From NCBI RefSeq assembly GCF_004135405.1, contig NZ_CP035491.1, positions 3,286,001 through 3,350,000 of the forward strand: a stretch of 64,000 nt of DNA. Direction: 5' to 3'. Every line of letters starts with the position of its first letter. The stretch's first letter is position 1. Under the pieces are notes generated by a model. The model had not been told where the DNA came from. It saw only the letters and a list, made by a program, of their open reading frames with translations, and made no database searches. The position numbers and the translations under genes are program-made. Source of the stretch: Agromyces protaetiae. GTDB lineage: Bacteria > Actinomycetota > Actinomycetes > Actinomycetales > Microbacteriaceae. This document shows, piece after piece, positions 8,603-17,497 of this stretch.

Positions 8603-8836
8603 ATGCCCGAGCATACGACCACGCTTCGCTCCCCTGCCGACCTCGGCCTGGTGATCCAGCAAGCGAGATTGGCGCGCGGGCTCAGCCAGGTCGAGCTCGC
8701 TGCACAGCTCGACATCTCCCAACGCTCGATCAGCGAGATCGAATCAGGGAAGCCGACGATCTACGCCCGCAGGATATTCGAACTCATGCGCGCAACCGGC
8801 GTCGAGCTGTCCGCGGAATGGAGCGACGCCCGGTGA
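8603..8836 (+). CDS. hipB: HipB-like antitoxin, XRE-family DNA-binding protein
   Basis: A 77-residue protein whose Xre/Cro helix-turn-helix fills most of its length (LSQVELAAQLDISQRSISEI, residues about 28-47). It should bind the three upstream operators as a dimer and neutralise the HipA kinase encoded next. GAGGAGAGG precedes the ATG. The stop codon overlaps the GTG start of hipA as GTGA. Codon use here and in hipA is less strictly G/C-ending than in flanking genes, which fits acquisition of the pair as a unit. Confidence 0.85.
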   Translation: MPEHTTTLRSPADLGLVIQQARLARGLSQVELAAQLDISQRSISEIESGKPTIYARRIFELMRATGVELSAEWSDAR

Positions 8837-10065
8837 GGCTTGCCGTAGAGCTCTACGAGACTGTCATCGGGTACCTCGAAGGAGACGACGGCCGCTCGTT
8901 CGACTTCGGATTCGACGACACAGCGCGAGCGCGTTTCGGGTCCACCAGCCGAGTGCTCTCGGTCTCGATTCCCGTCGTGCCGACTCCGCCGAGGCAGTCC
9001 GCCCACCGGCGGCGGAACTGGTTCTCCGAGCTCCTTCCCGAGGGGGACCAGCTCGACTATCTGCTCGCGCAGAGCGGGGTCAGACGCGGGGACACACTGC
9101 GGTTCCTCGCACGCTACGGGCGCGACGTCGCCGGCGCACTGCAGATCTGGGATGCCGACGACCCGACCGAACCGAAGATCCCCGAGACGAGCACGGTCGA
9201 AGATCACGAGATCCGCCGTCTGCTGGAGGATCCGATCGGCGCTCCGCTCGGGAACGCATCGGAGCTCGGACGAACCTCGCTCGGCGGCGTCCAACCGAAG
9301 ATCGTGCTGGCGCGTGAAGCCGACGGCTGGGCGCGCGCGCTCGGCGGATTCCCGTCGACGCACATCCTGAAACCACGGCTTGCGGCGCATCCGACCGTGA
9401 TCTACGACGAGGAGTACGGAGCCCGCCTGGCCCGCGCGCTCGGCCTCGCGGACTTCGACACTCGCGTCGATTCGTTCGACGGTCTCGCGACCCTCGTCGT
9501 CGAGCGCTTCGACCGGGTCGGCGGGCGGCGACTGCATCAGGAGGATTTCAACCAGGTCCTCGGCGCGAGCGGGAATCAGAAGTACCAGGAGATCGGCGGC
9601 GTCGTGAGTTTCGCCCGCGCCGCCGACGCCCTCGCACGGTACGCATCCACGGAAGATCTCCGAAACCTCGCGCGAATGCTCGTGCTCGCCGTGGCCATCG
9701 GCAACCTCGACCTGCACACGAAGAACCTCGGCCTGCTCCACCCGGCGGACGGCACGGTTCGGCTGGCGCCCGCGTACGATCAGGTCCCGATCGCCCACGT
9801 GCGCGGCAACGACGGCCGCATGGCCTTGGCCGTCAATCGGGAGTACCGGCATGCGGCACTCACACGGGACGACCTCGCGCAGGAGATCGCCGGGTGGGGA
9901 GTCCGTCGGGCCGATGCGACGGTCACCGACGCGCTTGAGGAATTGCGGTCTGCGATCGAACGAGAAGATCCGATCGACGGCGCCCATCCGGCGCTGCGGA
10001 GCTCGCTTCGCACGTTCACCGACAATCTGCTACTGGGGCATCCGGTCGGCATCGCCGACGAGTAG
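8833..10065 (+). CDS. hipA: HipA-like serine/threonine kinase toxin
   Basis: A 410-residue protein from GTG 8833, which overlaps the hipB stop. ATG 8818 is an in-frame alternative. HipA kinases phosphorylate glutamyl-tRNA synthetase or related targets and cause growth arrest and persistence. Visible features are the N-terminal HipA domain, the autophosphorylation/P-loop segment TSLGGVQPKIVL, the catalytic motif GNLDLHTKN (about residues 290-298) and the Mg-binding segment APAYDQVP. All key residues are present, so the toxin looks intact. A strong terminator follows the stop. Confidence 0.88.
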   Translation: MRLAVELYETVIGYLEGDDGRSFDFGFDDTARARFGSTSRVLSVSIPVVPTPPRQSAHRRRNWFSELLPEGDQLDYLLAQSGVRRGDTLRFLARYGRDVAGALQIWDADDPTEPKIPETSTVEDHEIRRLLEDPIGAPLGNASELGRTSLGGVQPKIVLAREADGWARALGGFPSTHILKPRLAAHPTVIYDEEYGARLARALGLADFDTRVDSFDGLATLVVERFDRVGGRRLHQEDFNQVLGASGNQKYQEIGGVVSFARAADALARYASTEDLRNLARMLVLAVAIGNLDLHTKNLGLLHPADGTVRLAPAYDQVPIAHVRGNDGRMALAVNREYRHAALTRDDLAQEIAGWGVRRADATVTDALEELRSAIEREDPIDGAHPALRSSLRTFTDNLLLGHPVGIADE

Positions 10066-10079
10066 CCCGAAGAACGACG

Positions 10080-10118
10080 AACGGCCCGGATGCCTCGTGG
10101 TGAGACATCCGGGCCGTT
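10080..10118. terminator. Strong hairpin terminator containing an inverted GGATG pair
   Basis: AACGGCCCGGATG (10080-10092) pairs with CATCCGGGCCGTT (10106-10118), and CTC/GAG extends the stem. It lies between convergent hipA and the iron-binding protein gene and can serve both. Confidence 0.85.
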
Positions 10119-10162
10119 CTGCGTGTGCGCGACGCGACGCGAGCGCGGCGGCGGCGGGACGT

Positions 10163-11191
10163 TCAGTCCGTGACGACGCCCGCGATCGCGGCGACGAGCG
10201 CCGGCATGCCGGTCTTCCAGTCGAAGCTGAGCGCCGTGGGAGGCGACACCGACGACACCGTCACGGGGTCGTAGACCTGGGCGACCTTGCCCGCGGCGAC
10301 GGCGGGGATGGCCTGCAGCTCGGGCTTGGCGAGGAACGCGTCGGCCTCTTCCTTCGAGTTGTGGTAGCTCACGATGAAGTCGGCGTCGAGCTGGTCGAGC
10401 TTCTCGTAGCTGAGCTCGTAGTAGAAGCCGCCGTCGCTCGTGTCGAGTGCGGAGACGCTCGGGGCGACCTCGAGGCCGAGTTCGGTGAGCACGGCGATGC
10501 GGGGGTCGGCGTCCGTGTACACGTAGACGAAGCCGTCGCCGTCCCACACGCCCGCGAACGTCTTGCCCGCGAAGGCGGGGTTCGCGGCGGCGTCGGCGGC
10601 GAGCGAGTCGGTGATGCCGTCGAGCACGGCCTCGCCCTCGGCCTCGAGGCCGAGCGCCTTCGCGGTGATGCGGATGGTGTCGTCCCAGGGGGTCGTCCAG
10701 GCGGCCTCGGGGTAGGCGACGACGGGGGCGATCTCGCTCAGGGTGTCGTACTGCTCTTCGGTGAGGCCCGAGTAGGGCGCGATGATGAGGTCGGGGTCGG
10801 CGGCGATGAACTCCTCGTAGGGCACGGTCGCGCCGCCCTCGTCGTCGCTCAGGATTGCGGGGTGCTCGATGCCCGCGTCGTCGTAGGCGGCCTCGACCCA
10901 CGGCAGGAGGGCGTCGGGGCCGACCGTCCAGGGCTGCTCGGCGACGGCGACGGGGTAGACGCCGACGGCGATCGCCGCTTCGGTCGAGCCCCAGCCCCAC
11001 GTCGCGACGCGCTCGGGCGCCTGCTCGACGACGGTCTCGCCGAAGGCGTGCTCGATCGTGATGGGGAAGCCTTCGCCGGATGCCGCGGCGGATTCATTCT
11101 CGGAAGCGGTGTCGCCCGCGGCGCAGGCCGACAGGGCGAGCGCGACGATGGCGGCACCGGCCGCGGCGATGAGTGGGCGTCGAAGGCGCAC
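10163..11191 (-). CDS. Iron-siderophore ABC transporter substrate-binding lipoprotein
   Basis: A 342-residue FepB/FecB-type binding protein. The signal peptide ends in the lipobox ALSAC, so it is anchored outside the membrane. The mature part has the family's two-lobed pattern (ERVATWGWGSTEAAIAVG; ADPDLIIAPYSGLTEEQYDTL). GTG 11191 is chosen for the upstream AGGAG. It lies downstream of the ATPase and permease genes but has its own iron-box-like operator directly in front, so iron probably controls it through an IdeR/DtxR regulator. Confidence 0.9.
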   Translation of the reverse strand: MRLRRPLIAAAGAAIVALALSACAAGDTASENESAAASGEGFPITIEHAFGETVVEQAPERVATWGWGSTEAAIAVGVYPVAVAEQPWTVGPDALLPWVEAAYDDAGIEHPAILSDDEGGATVPYEEFIAADPDLIIAPYSGLTEEQYDTLSEIAPVVAYPEAAWTTPWDDTIRITAKALGLEAEGEAVLDGITDSLAADAAANPAFAGKTFAGVWDGDGFVYVYTDADPRIAVLTELGLEVAPSVSALDTSDGGFYYELSYEKLDQLDADFIVSYHNSKEEADAFLAKPELQAIPAVAAGKVAQVYDPVTVSSVSPPTALSFDWKTGMPALVAAIAGVVTD

Positions 11192-11218
11192 GGGAACTCC
11201 TCGGAGTCGGAAGGAAGG

Positions 11219-11239
11219 AATAAGGCTAGCCTAACCTCA
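11219..11239 (-). promoter_or_regulatory. IdeR/DtxR-type iron box
   Basis: Read on the minus strand, the core TGAGGTTAGGCTAGCCTTA closely matches the DtxR/IdeR consensus TTAGGTTAGGCTAACCTAA, with two or three differences. It spans the stop codon of the ATPase gene and precedes the binding-protein gene by 27 bp. Confidence 0.8.
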
Positions 11240-12148
11240 GTCGGCTTCCGAGGCCGAATCGGACGGGACATCCGGCCCGAACTGCGACGCGTCGCCGTGG
11301 AAGCGACCGATCGGGACGATGAGCGGGGTTCCCGCCACGGGGTCGGCGATCACCCGGGACTCGAGGGCGAACGCATCGCGCACGACCTCGCTCGTCAACA
11401 CGTCGCCCGGCGCTCCCTCGGCCATGATCCGCCCGCCCGCCATGACGACGAGGTGATCGGCGTAGCGCGCCGCAAGGTTGAGCTCGTGGAGCACCATGAC
11501 CACCGTCGTGCCGCGGTCGCGATTGAGCGAGGTCAGGAGGTCGAGGAGCTCCAGCTGGTGCGCGACGTCGAGGTAGGTCGTCGGCTCGTCGAGGAGCACG
11601 ATGTCGGTCTGCTGCGCGAGCACCATCGCGATCCACACGCGCTGACGCTGCCCGCCCGAGAGCTCGTCGACCGCCCGATCGGCGAGGTCGGCGACGCCCG
11701 TCGCCGCGAGCGCCTCGGCGACGACCGCATCGTCGTCGCTCGATTGCCGCCCGAACCAGCCCTGGTGCGGGTAGCGTCCACGCGCCACGAGATCGGCGAC
11801 GCGCACGCCGTCGGGCGCGATCGAGGCCTGCGGAAGCATGCCCACACTGCGGGCGAGGGTGCGCCGAGGCATCCGAGCGATGTCGTCGCCGTCGAGCGTG
11901 ACGCGACCGCCCTCGAGCGGGTGCAGGCGCGCGAGCCCCCGCAGAAGTGTCGACTTGCCGCACGCGTTCGGGCCGACGATCGCCGTCACCGCGCCGCTCG
12001 GGATCGCGAGGTCCAGCCCCTCGATGACACGGCGGCCGTCGTAGCCGAGGCTCACGCCGTGCGCGACGAGGCCCGCGGGGGCGTGCGCAGGCGACGAAGC
12101 GGGCACGGATGCCCCGTGCCGGGTGTTCTTCGCAGGGGTCGCGGTCAT
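11237..12148 (-). CDS. Iron-siderophore ABC transporter ATP-binding protein
   Basis: A 303-residue FecE/FepC-type ATPase. Walker A is GPNACGKST, the signature motif is LSGGQRQRV, Walker B is DIVLLDEPTTYLD and the switch His is in VMVLHELN. It powers siderophore import through the two permeases encoded upstream. The start ATG (12148) overlaps the upstream permease stop as ATGA. The N-terminal 25 residues are a disordered Ala/Pro-rich extension, and the C-terminal tail is acidic. The Walker A core reads GPNACGKST where GPNGxGKST is usual. Confidence 0.92.
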   Translation of the reverse strand: MTATPAKNTRHGASVPASSPAHAPAGLVAHGVSLGYDGRRVIEGLDLAIPSGAVTAIVGPNACGKSTLLRGLARLHPLEGGRVTLDGDDIARMPRRTLARSVGMLPQASIAPDGVRVADLVARGRYPHQGWFGRQSSDDDAVVAEALAATGVADLADRAVDELSGGQRQRVWIAMVLAQQTDIVLLDEPTTYLDVAHQLELLDLLTSLNRDRGTTVVMVLHELNLAARYADHLVVMAGGRIMAEGAPGDVLTSEVVRDAFALESRVIADPVAGTPLIVPIGRFHGDASQFGPDVPSDSASEAD

Positions 12149-13239
12149 GCGCGGGCACTCCGTTCGGTGCGGGCGAGGAGCCACAGGAGGTAGGGCGCGC
12201 CGACGAGCCCCGTGACGATGCCGACGGGCGCCGTGACCCCCGGCAGGGCGAACTGGCCGACGACGTCGGCCGCGAGCGTGAGGGTCGCGCCGATGACGAC
12301 CGACACGGCGAGCGCCGGCGAGCCGTCGGCCGTGAGCCGCCGCGCGATCGCGGGCGCGACGAGGGCGACGAACGCGACGGGGCCGGCGACGCTCGTGGCC
12401 GACGCGACGAGCGTCACGGCGAGGACGAGCAACACGATGCGCGTGGCATCCACCCCGACGCCGAGCGAGCGCGCCCGGTCGTCGCCCGTCGAGAGCGGCG
12501 CGAGCCGCGGAGCGACGAGGGCGACCGCGACGGCGAGCGCGCCGATGACGCCGGTCGCGATCCAGAGTTCGGCGCCGCGCACGTCGGCGACGCTGCCGAC
12601 CGTCCACATGAGGGTCTGCTGCGCCTGTCGCACATCGGACCGCGCGAGGAGCCACGCGACGGCCGCCCCCGACACGTACGCCATGCCGACGCCCACGAGC
12701 ACGAACCGCACGCCGTGGAGGCCCTGCTTCCACGCGGCGAGCCAGATGACGAGCGCGACGGCGAAGCCGCCCGCGAACGCGAACCCCGCGACGGCGGCTC
12801 CGCCGAGCCCGAGGCCGAGGATCGCGAACACGGCGCCGAGGCTCGCACCGCCCGAGACGCCGAGGATGTCGGGGCTCGCGAGCGGGTTCCGCAGCACCGA
12901 TTGGAAGATCGCGCCCGCGAGGGCGAATGCGGCGCCCACGACGAGCGCGGCGACGATGCGCGGCAGCCGCAGGCGGAAGACGACGAGCCGGTCGCGGTCG
13001 TCGCCGAAGCCGAGGAGGGTCACGAGCACGCGGTCGGGCGTCACTGCGGCCGCGCCGAGCGAGAGGGCGACGAACGCGATCGCGATGGCGACGAGGATCC
13101 CCGCGACGAGCACGAGCACGAGACGTCGACGCCGGTGCGCGCGCACGGCGGCGACGGCCGCGACGGCCGCGCCCGCGGCGGGCGTCGAGAACACGGCGGA
13201 TGTCTCGACCGCGCGCTCCTCCGACCCCACCCCGCTCAC
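12145..13239 (-). CDS. Iron-siderophore ABC transporter permease (FecD/FepG type)
   Basis: A 364-residue FecCD-family permease with about nine to ten transmembrane helices after a 40-residue polar N-terminus. Family marks are LRLPRIVAALVVGAAFALAG, FQSVLRNPLASPDILGVSGG and the coupling segment. GTG 13239 overlaps the stop of the preceding permease gene as GTGA. It forms the membrane heterodimer with the product of 13236-14294. Confidence 0.9.
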   Translation of the reverse strand: MSGVGSEERAVETSAVFSTPAAGAAVAAVAAVRAHRRRRLVLVLVAGILVAIAIAFVALSLGAAAVTPDRVLVTLLGFGDDRDRLVVFRLRLPRIVAALVVGAAFALAGAIFQSVLRNPLASPDILGVSGGASLGAVFAILGLGLGGAAVAGFAFAGGFAVALVIWLAAWKQGLHGVRFVLVGVGMAYVSGAAVAWLLARSDVRQAQQTLMWTVGSVADVRGAELWIATGVIGALAVAVALVAPRLAPLSTGDDRARSLGVGVDATRIVLLVLAVTLVASATSVAGPVAFVALVAPAIARRLTADGSPALAVSVVIGATLTLAADVVGQFALPGVTAPVGIVTGLVGAPYLLWLLARTERSARA

Positions 13240-14294
13240 AGGCCCGCCACCTTCCGGTTGCGGGCGATCGCGATGAGCACGGGGGCGCCGATGAACGCGC
13301 ACACGATGCCCGCTTCGAGTTCGGCGTTCGGCACGACGAGCCGCCCCACGATGTCGGCGGCGAGGAGCATGACAGGACCGAGGAGCGCCGAGACGGCCAT
13401 GATCCAGCGGTAGTCGGCGCCGACGAGCCGACGGGCGGCGTGCGGGACGACGAGTCCGACGAGCGCGATGGGCCCCGCGAGGGCCGTGGCGGTGCCGCAC
13501 AGGAGCACGATCGCGACGCCCGCGACGGCGCGCGTCGTGCCGACCCGCTGTCCGAGGGCGCTCGCGACGTCGTCGCCGAGGGCGAGCAGGTTGAGCCGGT
13601 GCGCGAGGAGCGCCGCGAGCACGGCTCCCACGACGAGGAACGGCCACAGCGTGCCGACGACCGAGAGATCGCGCCCCGTGAGCGAGCCGACCGACCAGAA
13701 CCGGAACCGGTTGAACGCGTCGGTGTCGCGCAGGAGCACGAGCGTGATGAGCGGCGTCAAGAACGCCGTCACCGCGGCGCCGACGAGCGCGAGCCGCACG
13801 GGTCGGCCGTACCCGATCCAGAACACGATGAGGGCCGCCGCCGCGGCTCCCGCGAACGCGAACCAGATGAACCCGATGGGCGCGGTCACGCCGAGGAACG
13901 ATATGGACAGCACGACCGCGAGCGATGCGCCCGCGTTGACGCCGAGGAGGCCCGGATCGGCGATGGGATTGCGGGTGACGCCCTGGATGAGGGTGCCCGC
14001 GAGTCCGAGCGCGACACCCGCCGCGAGCCCGATGACGGTGCGCGGCACGCGCAGCTGCAGCACGACCTGCTGGTCGGCGTTCGCGGCGTCGGGCGCCGTG
14101 AGCGCGCGCCACACCTCGAGGGGGTCCATGCTCCTGACGCCGAGCGCGAGGCTCGCGGCGATGACGACGAGCAGGGCTGCGAGACATCCGATGACGACGA
14201 GGATGCCCCGGAGCGCGGGCCGACCGCGGCGCACTCCCTCGGCGTCCGCCCCGGCGCGCGCTGCGCGCCGGCCGGTCGCGGTGTCGACGCTCAC
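13236..14294 (-). CDS. Iron-siderophore ABC transporter permease (FecC/FepD type)
   Basis: A 352-residue FecCD-family permease with the marks LRVPRTVIGLAAGVALGLAG and IQGVTRNPIADPGLLGVNAG. It pairs with the product of 12145-13239. GTG 14294 overlaps the stop of the siderophore-interacting protein gene as GTGA, so the locus is translated as a chain. The N-terminal 30 residues are Arg/Ala-rich and cytoplasmic. Confidence 0.9.
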   Translation of the reverse strand: MSVDTATGRRAARAGADAEGVRRGRPALRGILVVIGCLAALLVVIAASLALGVRSMDPLEVWRALTAPDAANADQQVVLQLRVPRTVIGLAAGVALGLAGTLIQGVTRNPIADPGLLGVNAGASLAVVLSISFLGVTAPIGFIWFAFAGAAAAALIVFWIGYGRPVRLALVGAAVTAFLTPLITLVLLRDTDAFNRFRFWSVGSLTGRDLSVVGTLWPFLVVGAVLAALLAHRLNLLALGDDVASALGQRVGTTRAVAGVAIVLLCGTATALAGPIALVGLVVPHAARRLVGADYRWIMAVSALLGPVMLLAADIVGRLVVPNAELEAGIVCAFIGAPVLIAIARNRKVAGL

Positions 14295-15301
14295 TCGACC
14301 TCGGCGCGGCCACGCCGCCAGTAGCCCATGAACGCGACCTGCCGGCGGTCGAGTCCGGCGTCGCGCACGAGGAAGCGGCGAAGGGCGGTGATGACGGATG
14401 CCTCGCCCGCGAGCCACGCGTAGACGCCGCCGTCGAGGCTCCGCCCCGAGGGGACGTCCCAGAGGGGGATGTCGTTGTCCCGTTCGGCCTTGGCTCGTTC
14501 GGCCTCGGCGAGCGCACGGTCGGCATCGTCGGCCGAATGCGTCGCGGGCGCGATCGCACGGCGCGCGACGTGGTCACGGACGGCCGCGACGAGTCGGTCG
14601 CCGTGGTCGGCAGGCACGGCCGTTTCGCCTGCGCCGACGGCGTCGCCGCCCGACCGCGCGAGCCAGCGCACCTCGACGCCCGCGGGAGCGGTGACGGGCA
14701 GTTCGTCGGCCGACGTGGGGATCTCGATGAGGGCCGCGCCCGAGGCATCCGCCGGAAGCTGTTCGAGGATCGCGCAGATCGCGGGCGCCGCCGTCTCGTC
14801 GCCCGCGAGGAGGAGCGAGTCGACTCGGCCGGGCCGGAAGTCGATGCCGAGCGCGCGGCCCTCGCTGCGCTCGTCTGGGCCGATGATCACGATCTCGTCG
14901 CCGGGCGTCGCGCGTTCGGCCCACGCCGAGGCCGGCCCGAGGTCGCCGTGCAGGGCGAAGTCGACGTCGACCTCGCGGAGCGAGGGGCGCACGGCGCGCA
15001 CGGTGTAGGTGCGGAACACGTTGCGCCGGGCTGCTGGCAGGGCCCGCCACTCGCGGTACCAGTCGTCGCCCGTCGGGAACGACGCGAACCCGTCTTCGGG
15101 GTGCGGGAGCACGAGCTTGACGCGCTGGTCGAGGCCCGCGGTGCCGAACTCGTCGAGATCGTCACCCGTGAACGTCACGCGCACGAAGTGCGGCGAGAGG
15201 CGTTCGACACGGGCGACCGCCGCCTGGAATCCGCGGTACGCCGGTCGCGGTCGCGGACGCGCCTCGAGGCGTCGGGCCGCGTCGGCGACTGAGGTAAGCA
15301 T
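14291..15301 (-). CDS. Siderophore-interacting protein (FAD-dependent ferric-siderophore reductase)
   Basis: A 336-residue SIP-family protein. The FAD-binding segment is [10 protein letters not shown]. The NAD(P)H-binding part contains [20 protein letters not shown], and the C-terminal part has [18 protein letters not shown] and FMGYWRRG. It should release iron from imported siderophores by reduction. ATG 15301 is chosen because a -10-like GATACT ends 6 nt before it, which implies a leaderless message. It is the first gene of the iron operon and its start lies inside a palindromic operator. Confidence 0.88.
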   Translation of the reverse strand: MLTSVADAARRLEARPRPRPAYRGFQAAVARVERLSPHFVRVTFTGDDLDEFGTAGLDQRVKLVLPHPEDGFASFPTGDDWYREWRALPAARRNVFRTYTVRAVRPSLREVDVDFALHGDLGPASAWAERATPGDEIVIIGPDERSEGRALGIDFRPGRVDSLLLAGDETAAPAICAILEQLPADASGAALIEIPTSADELPVTAPAGVEVRWLARSGGDAVGAGETAVPADHGDRLVAAVRDHVARRAIAPATHSADDADRALAEAERAKAERDNDIPLWDVPSGRSLDGGVYAWLAGEASVITALRRFLVRDAGLDRRQVAFMGYWRRGRAEVE

Positions 15302-15313
15302 TACCTCAGTATC
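15288..15313 (-). promoter_or_regulatory. Palindromic iron-box-like operator over a leaderless start
   Basis: ACTGAGGTAA (15288-15297) and TTACCTCAGT (15301-15310) form a perfect inverted repeat around GCA. The start codon of the downstream gene lies at its centre. The minus-strand -10 GATACT occupies 15313-15308. A repressor bound here would cover the transcription start. Confidence 0.7.
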
Positions 15314-15346
15314 CCACACGCACCTCGGCGCGCCACGGGCGCCCGC

Positions 15347-16780
15347 TCACCACACGGACGGCCGCAGCGCCCTCCGACCGGCCCGACGCTCGAGCTGGGC
15401 CGCGAGCGCGAAGAGCGTCTCTTCGCCGCCCGGACGCCCGATGAGCTGGACGCCCATCGGCAGGCCGTCGGCCGTCTCGTCGACCGGCAGCACGAGCGCG
15501 GGCAGCCCCGCGACGTTCACGAACGACGTGTACGGCGTGAACTGCACCTGCTGGGCGAAGTTCCGCTCGCCGTCCTCCTGGTCGTACCAGCCGACGGGAC
15601 GCGGCGTGAGCGCGAGCGCCGGACTCAGCACGACGTCGTACGACGCGAACCGCGCGATCGTGCGCCGCTCGAACTCGGCGAGCCACGAGAGCGCCTCGAC
15701 GAGCGTGCGCGTCGGCAGCGCGCGACCGCGCTCGACGAGCCAGCGCGTGAGCGGTTCGAGGAGCTCGAGGCCGTCGCCGTCGACGGGAATCGCGGATGCC
15801 CCGGCCTGCCACACCGCCCGGAACGCGGGCGCGTACCCGGGCTCGGGCGTCGCAGGCACCTCCTCGACGCCGTGGCCGAGCCAGTCGAGCATGCCGACGG
15901 CCGTGTCGAGCGCCGCGCGCGCCTCGGGTGCGAGCACGATGTCGTAGGCGTCGTCCCAGGGCGTGTCGGTGAGCACGCCGACCTGGAAGCGCCCCATCCC
16001 CTTCAGTGCGGCCCCGAGGTACGGCCCGTCCTCGCCGGCCGCGCGGAGCGACGACGGATGCCTCGCCGGATACCCGTGCGGCGCGATGAGCCCGTCGAGG
16101 AGGAGCGCCGCATCGGCGACCGTCCGCGCGAGCGGGCCCGCCACGGGCAGCCCCGCGAGCGAGCCGACGCCGTCGCCGCCCGGCACGCGCCCCCGCGACG
16201 GCTTCACGCCCACGAGCCCGCAGCTCGCGGCCGGGATCCGCACCGACCCGCCGCCGTCGGAGCCCGGCGCGAACGGCAGGAGCCCCGCCGCGACCGCGGC
16301 CGCCGCTCCCCCGCTCGAGCCGCCGGCCCCCCGCGTGAGATCCCACGGCGAGCGCGCCGGCGGGAACGCGAGCCCCTCGGTGTACGACGGCATGCCGAAC
16401 TCGGGCGTCGCGGTCTTCCCGACCGAGACCGCACCGGCGGCGTCGACCGACTGCACGAGCACGTCCGAGACCTCGGGCACGAAGTCGGCGAACGCGCGCG
16501 ACCCGAACCGCGCCGGCATGCCCGCGCGCTGCTCCAAGTCCTTGTCGGCGATCGGCATGCCCCACAGCGGCGCCGCCTTCGGCACCGCGCGCTCGACGCG
16601 CGCGGCCCGTTCGAGCGCGCCCTCGGGGTCGACGTGCGCGAACGCGCCCACGACGGGGTTCAGCCGCTCGATGCGTTCGAGGTAGTGCGCCGTCGCCTCG
16701 GTCGGCGACACGTCGCCGCGCTGGAGCGCCTGGTGGAGGGCGAACGCCGGAAGCTCGTGCAGCGATTCGAGGTCGGTCAC
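15347..16780 (-). CDS. Amidase signature family hydrolase
   Basis: A 477-residue amidase. The Ser-cisSer-Lys triad is visible as Lys in PIADKDLEQ, the Ser-rich signature GAGGSSGGAAAAVAAG, and the nucleophile region GSDGGGSVRIPAA. The family hydrolyses carboxylic amides, and GatA is a relative. The lack of neighbouring gatB/gatC and the divergent C-terminal half argue for a stand-alone amidase of unknown substrate. It ends about 45 bp upstream of the siderophore-interacting protein gene on the same strand with no clear terminator between them. Confidence 0.88.
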   Translation of the reverse strand: MTDLESLHELPAFALHQALQRGDVSPTEATAHYLERIERLNPVVGAFAHVDPEGALERAARVERAVPKAAPLWGMPIADKDLEQRAGMPARFGSRAFADFVPEVSDVLVQSVDAAGAVSVGKTATPEFGMPSYTEGLAFPPARSPWDLTRGAGGSSGGAAAAVAAGLLPFAPGSDGGGSVRIPAASCGLVGVKPSRGRVPGGDGVGSLAGLPVAGPLARTVADAALLLDGLIAPHGYPARHPSSLRAAGEDGPYLGAALKGMGRFQVGVLTDTPWDDAYDIVLAPEARAALDTAVGMLDWLGHGVEEVPATPEPGYAPAFRAVWQAGASAIPVDGDGLELLEPLTRWLVERGRALPTRTLVEALSWLAEFERRTIARFASYDVVLSPALALTPRPVGWYDQEDGERNFAQQVQFTPYTSFVNVAGLPALVLPVDETADGLPMGVQLIGRPGGEETLFALAAQLERRAGRRALRPSVW

Positions 16781-16826
16781 GCCGTCAGCCTAGGGCTCGT
16801 CGGCCGACCGCCGGCACGCGGCACGA

Positions 16827-16873
16827 GGCATCCGCCCGCGCCTTCGAGACATCCGCCTCGAGACATCCGCCTA
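16827..16873. repeat. Three same-orientation copies of GAGRCATCCGCC, two in a 14-bp tandem
   Basis: GGCATCC at 16827, GACATCC at 16848 and GACATCC at 16862. The last two lie in adjacent 14-bp units (16846-16859 and 16860-16873) that differ only at the final base. The last unit includes the stop codon of the acetyltransferase gene. Confidence 0.8.
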
Positions 16874-17452
16874 CTTCTTGAGCGACTTCTGCAGCAGCAC
16901 CGTGCCGAGCCACCGGTCGAACTTGAACCCGACCTTGCCCATGCGACCGATCTCCTGGAACCCGAACTTCTCGTGCAGCTTGATCGACGCCTCGGCGCCC
17001 TGGTCGGCGATGACCGCGAGCATCTCTTTGATCCCGGCGGCACGCGATCGGTCGATGAGCTCGCCGAGCAGCGCCTTTCCGAGCCCCTTGCTGCCCGCCG
17101 CAGGCCCGAGGTAGATCGAGTCCTCGACCGTGAACCGGTACGCGCGCTTGGACTTCCACGGCTGCACGAGCGCGTACCCGAGCACCTGCCCGCTCGGGGA
17201 CTCGGCCACGATGAACGGCATGCCGAGCTTCTCGAGGAACGCGAACTTCGCCCGCCACTCGCGGAGCGTCATCGCGTCTTCGTCGAAGGTCACGGTCGAG
17301 TTCGCGACGTAGTAGTTGTAGATCTCGCGCACAGCCGGGAGGTCGGCCTGCCTCGCCTCGCGGAGGGTGAACGCGAACGGCGCTTCGGGCTCGGGCTTCG
17401 GCCGCAGATGCGCGGGCAGCACCCGGCGCGGCTGGTATTCCTCCTCGAGCAT
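16871..17452 (-). CDS. GNAT N-acetyltransferase, phosphinothricin acetyltransferase-like
   Basis: A 193-residue protein with the PAT/MddA-type GNAT pattern: REIYNYYVANSTVTFDE, RFTVEDSIYL, the acetyl-CoA loop GSKGLGKALLGELI, and LHEKFGFQEIGRMGKVGFK with KFDRW. Relatives acetylate methionine sulfoximine/sulfone and related amino-acid analogues. About 30 N-terminal residues are a basic, Pro-rich extension. ATG 17452 is used, and GTG 17461 is also possible. The substrate is inferred only from family. Confidence 0.85.
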   Translation of the reverse strand: MLEEEYQPRRVLPAHLRPKPEPEAPFAFTLREARQADLPAVREIYNYYVANSTVTFDEDAMTLREWRAKFAFLEKLGMPFIVAESPSGQVLGYALVQPWKSKRAYRFTVEDSIYLGPAAGSKGLGKALLGELIDRSRAAGIKEMLAVIADQGAEASIKLHEKFGFQEIGRMGKVGFKFDRWLGTVLLQKSLKK

Positions 17453-17497
17453 GGCGCCCACCCTACCCCCGCCTCATGACGGCCGGATGTCCCGCGC

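Noticed and set aside
8496-10118. hipBA as part of an integrated mobile element
   Set aside because: No integrase, transposase, flanking direct repeats or att-like sequence is visible. Only composition hints at transfer.
9851-12193. Long plus-strand open frame (780 codons) opposite the iron-transport genes
   Set aside because: It is antisense to clearly recognisable FecB/FecE genes and has charged, repetitive shadow composition with no family motif. High GC leaves such frames open by chance.
15347-16780. Amidase as GatA subunit of the tRNA amidotransferase
   Set aside because: No gatB or gatC is nearby and the C-terminal half is divergent, so a stand-alone amidase is more likely.
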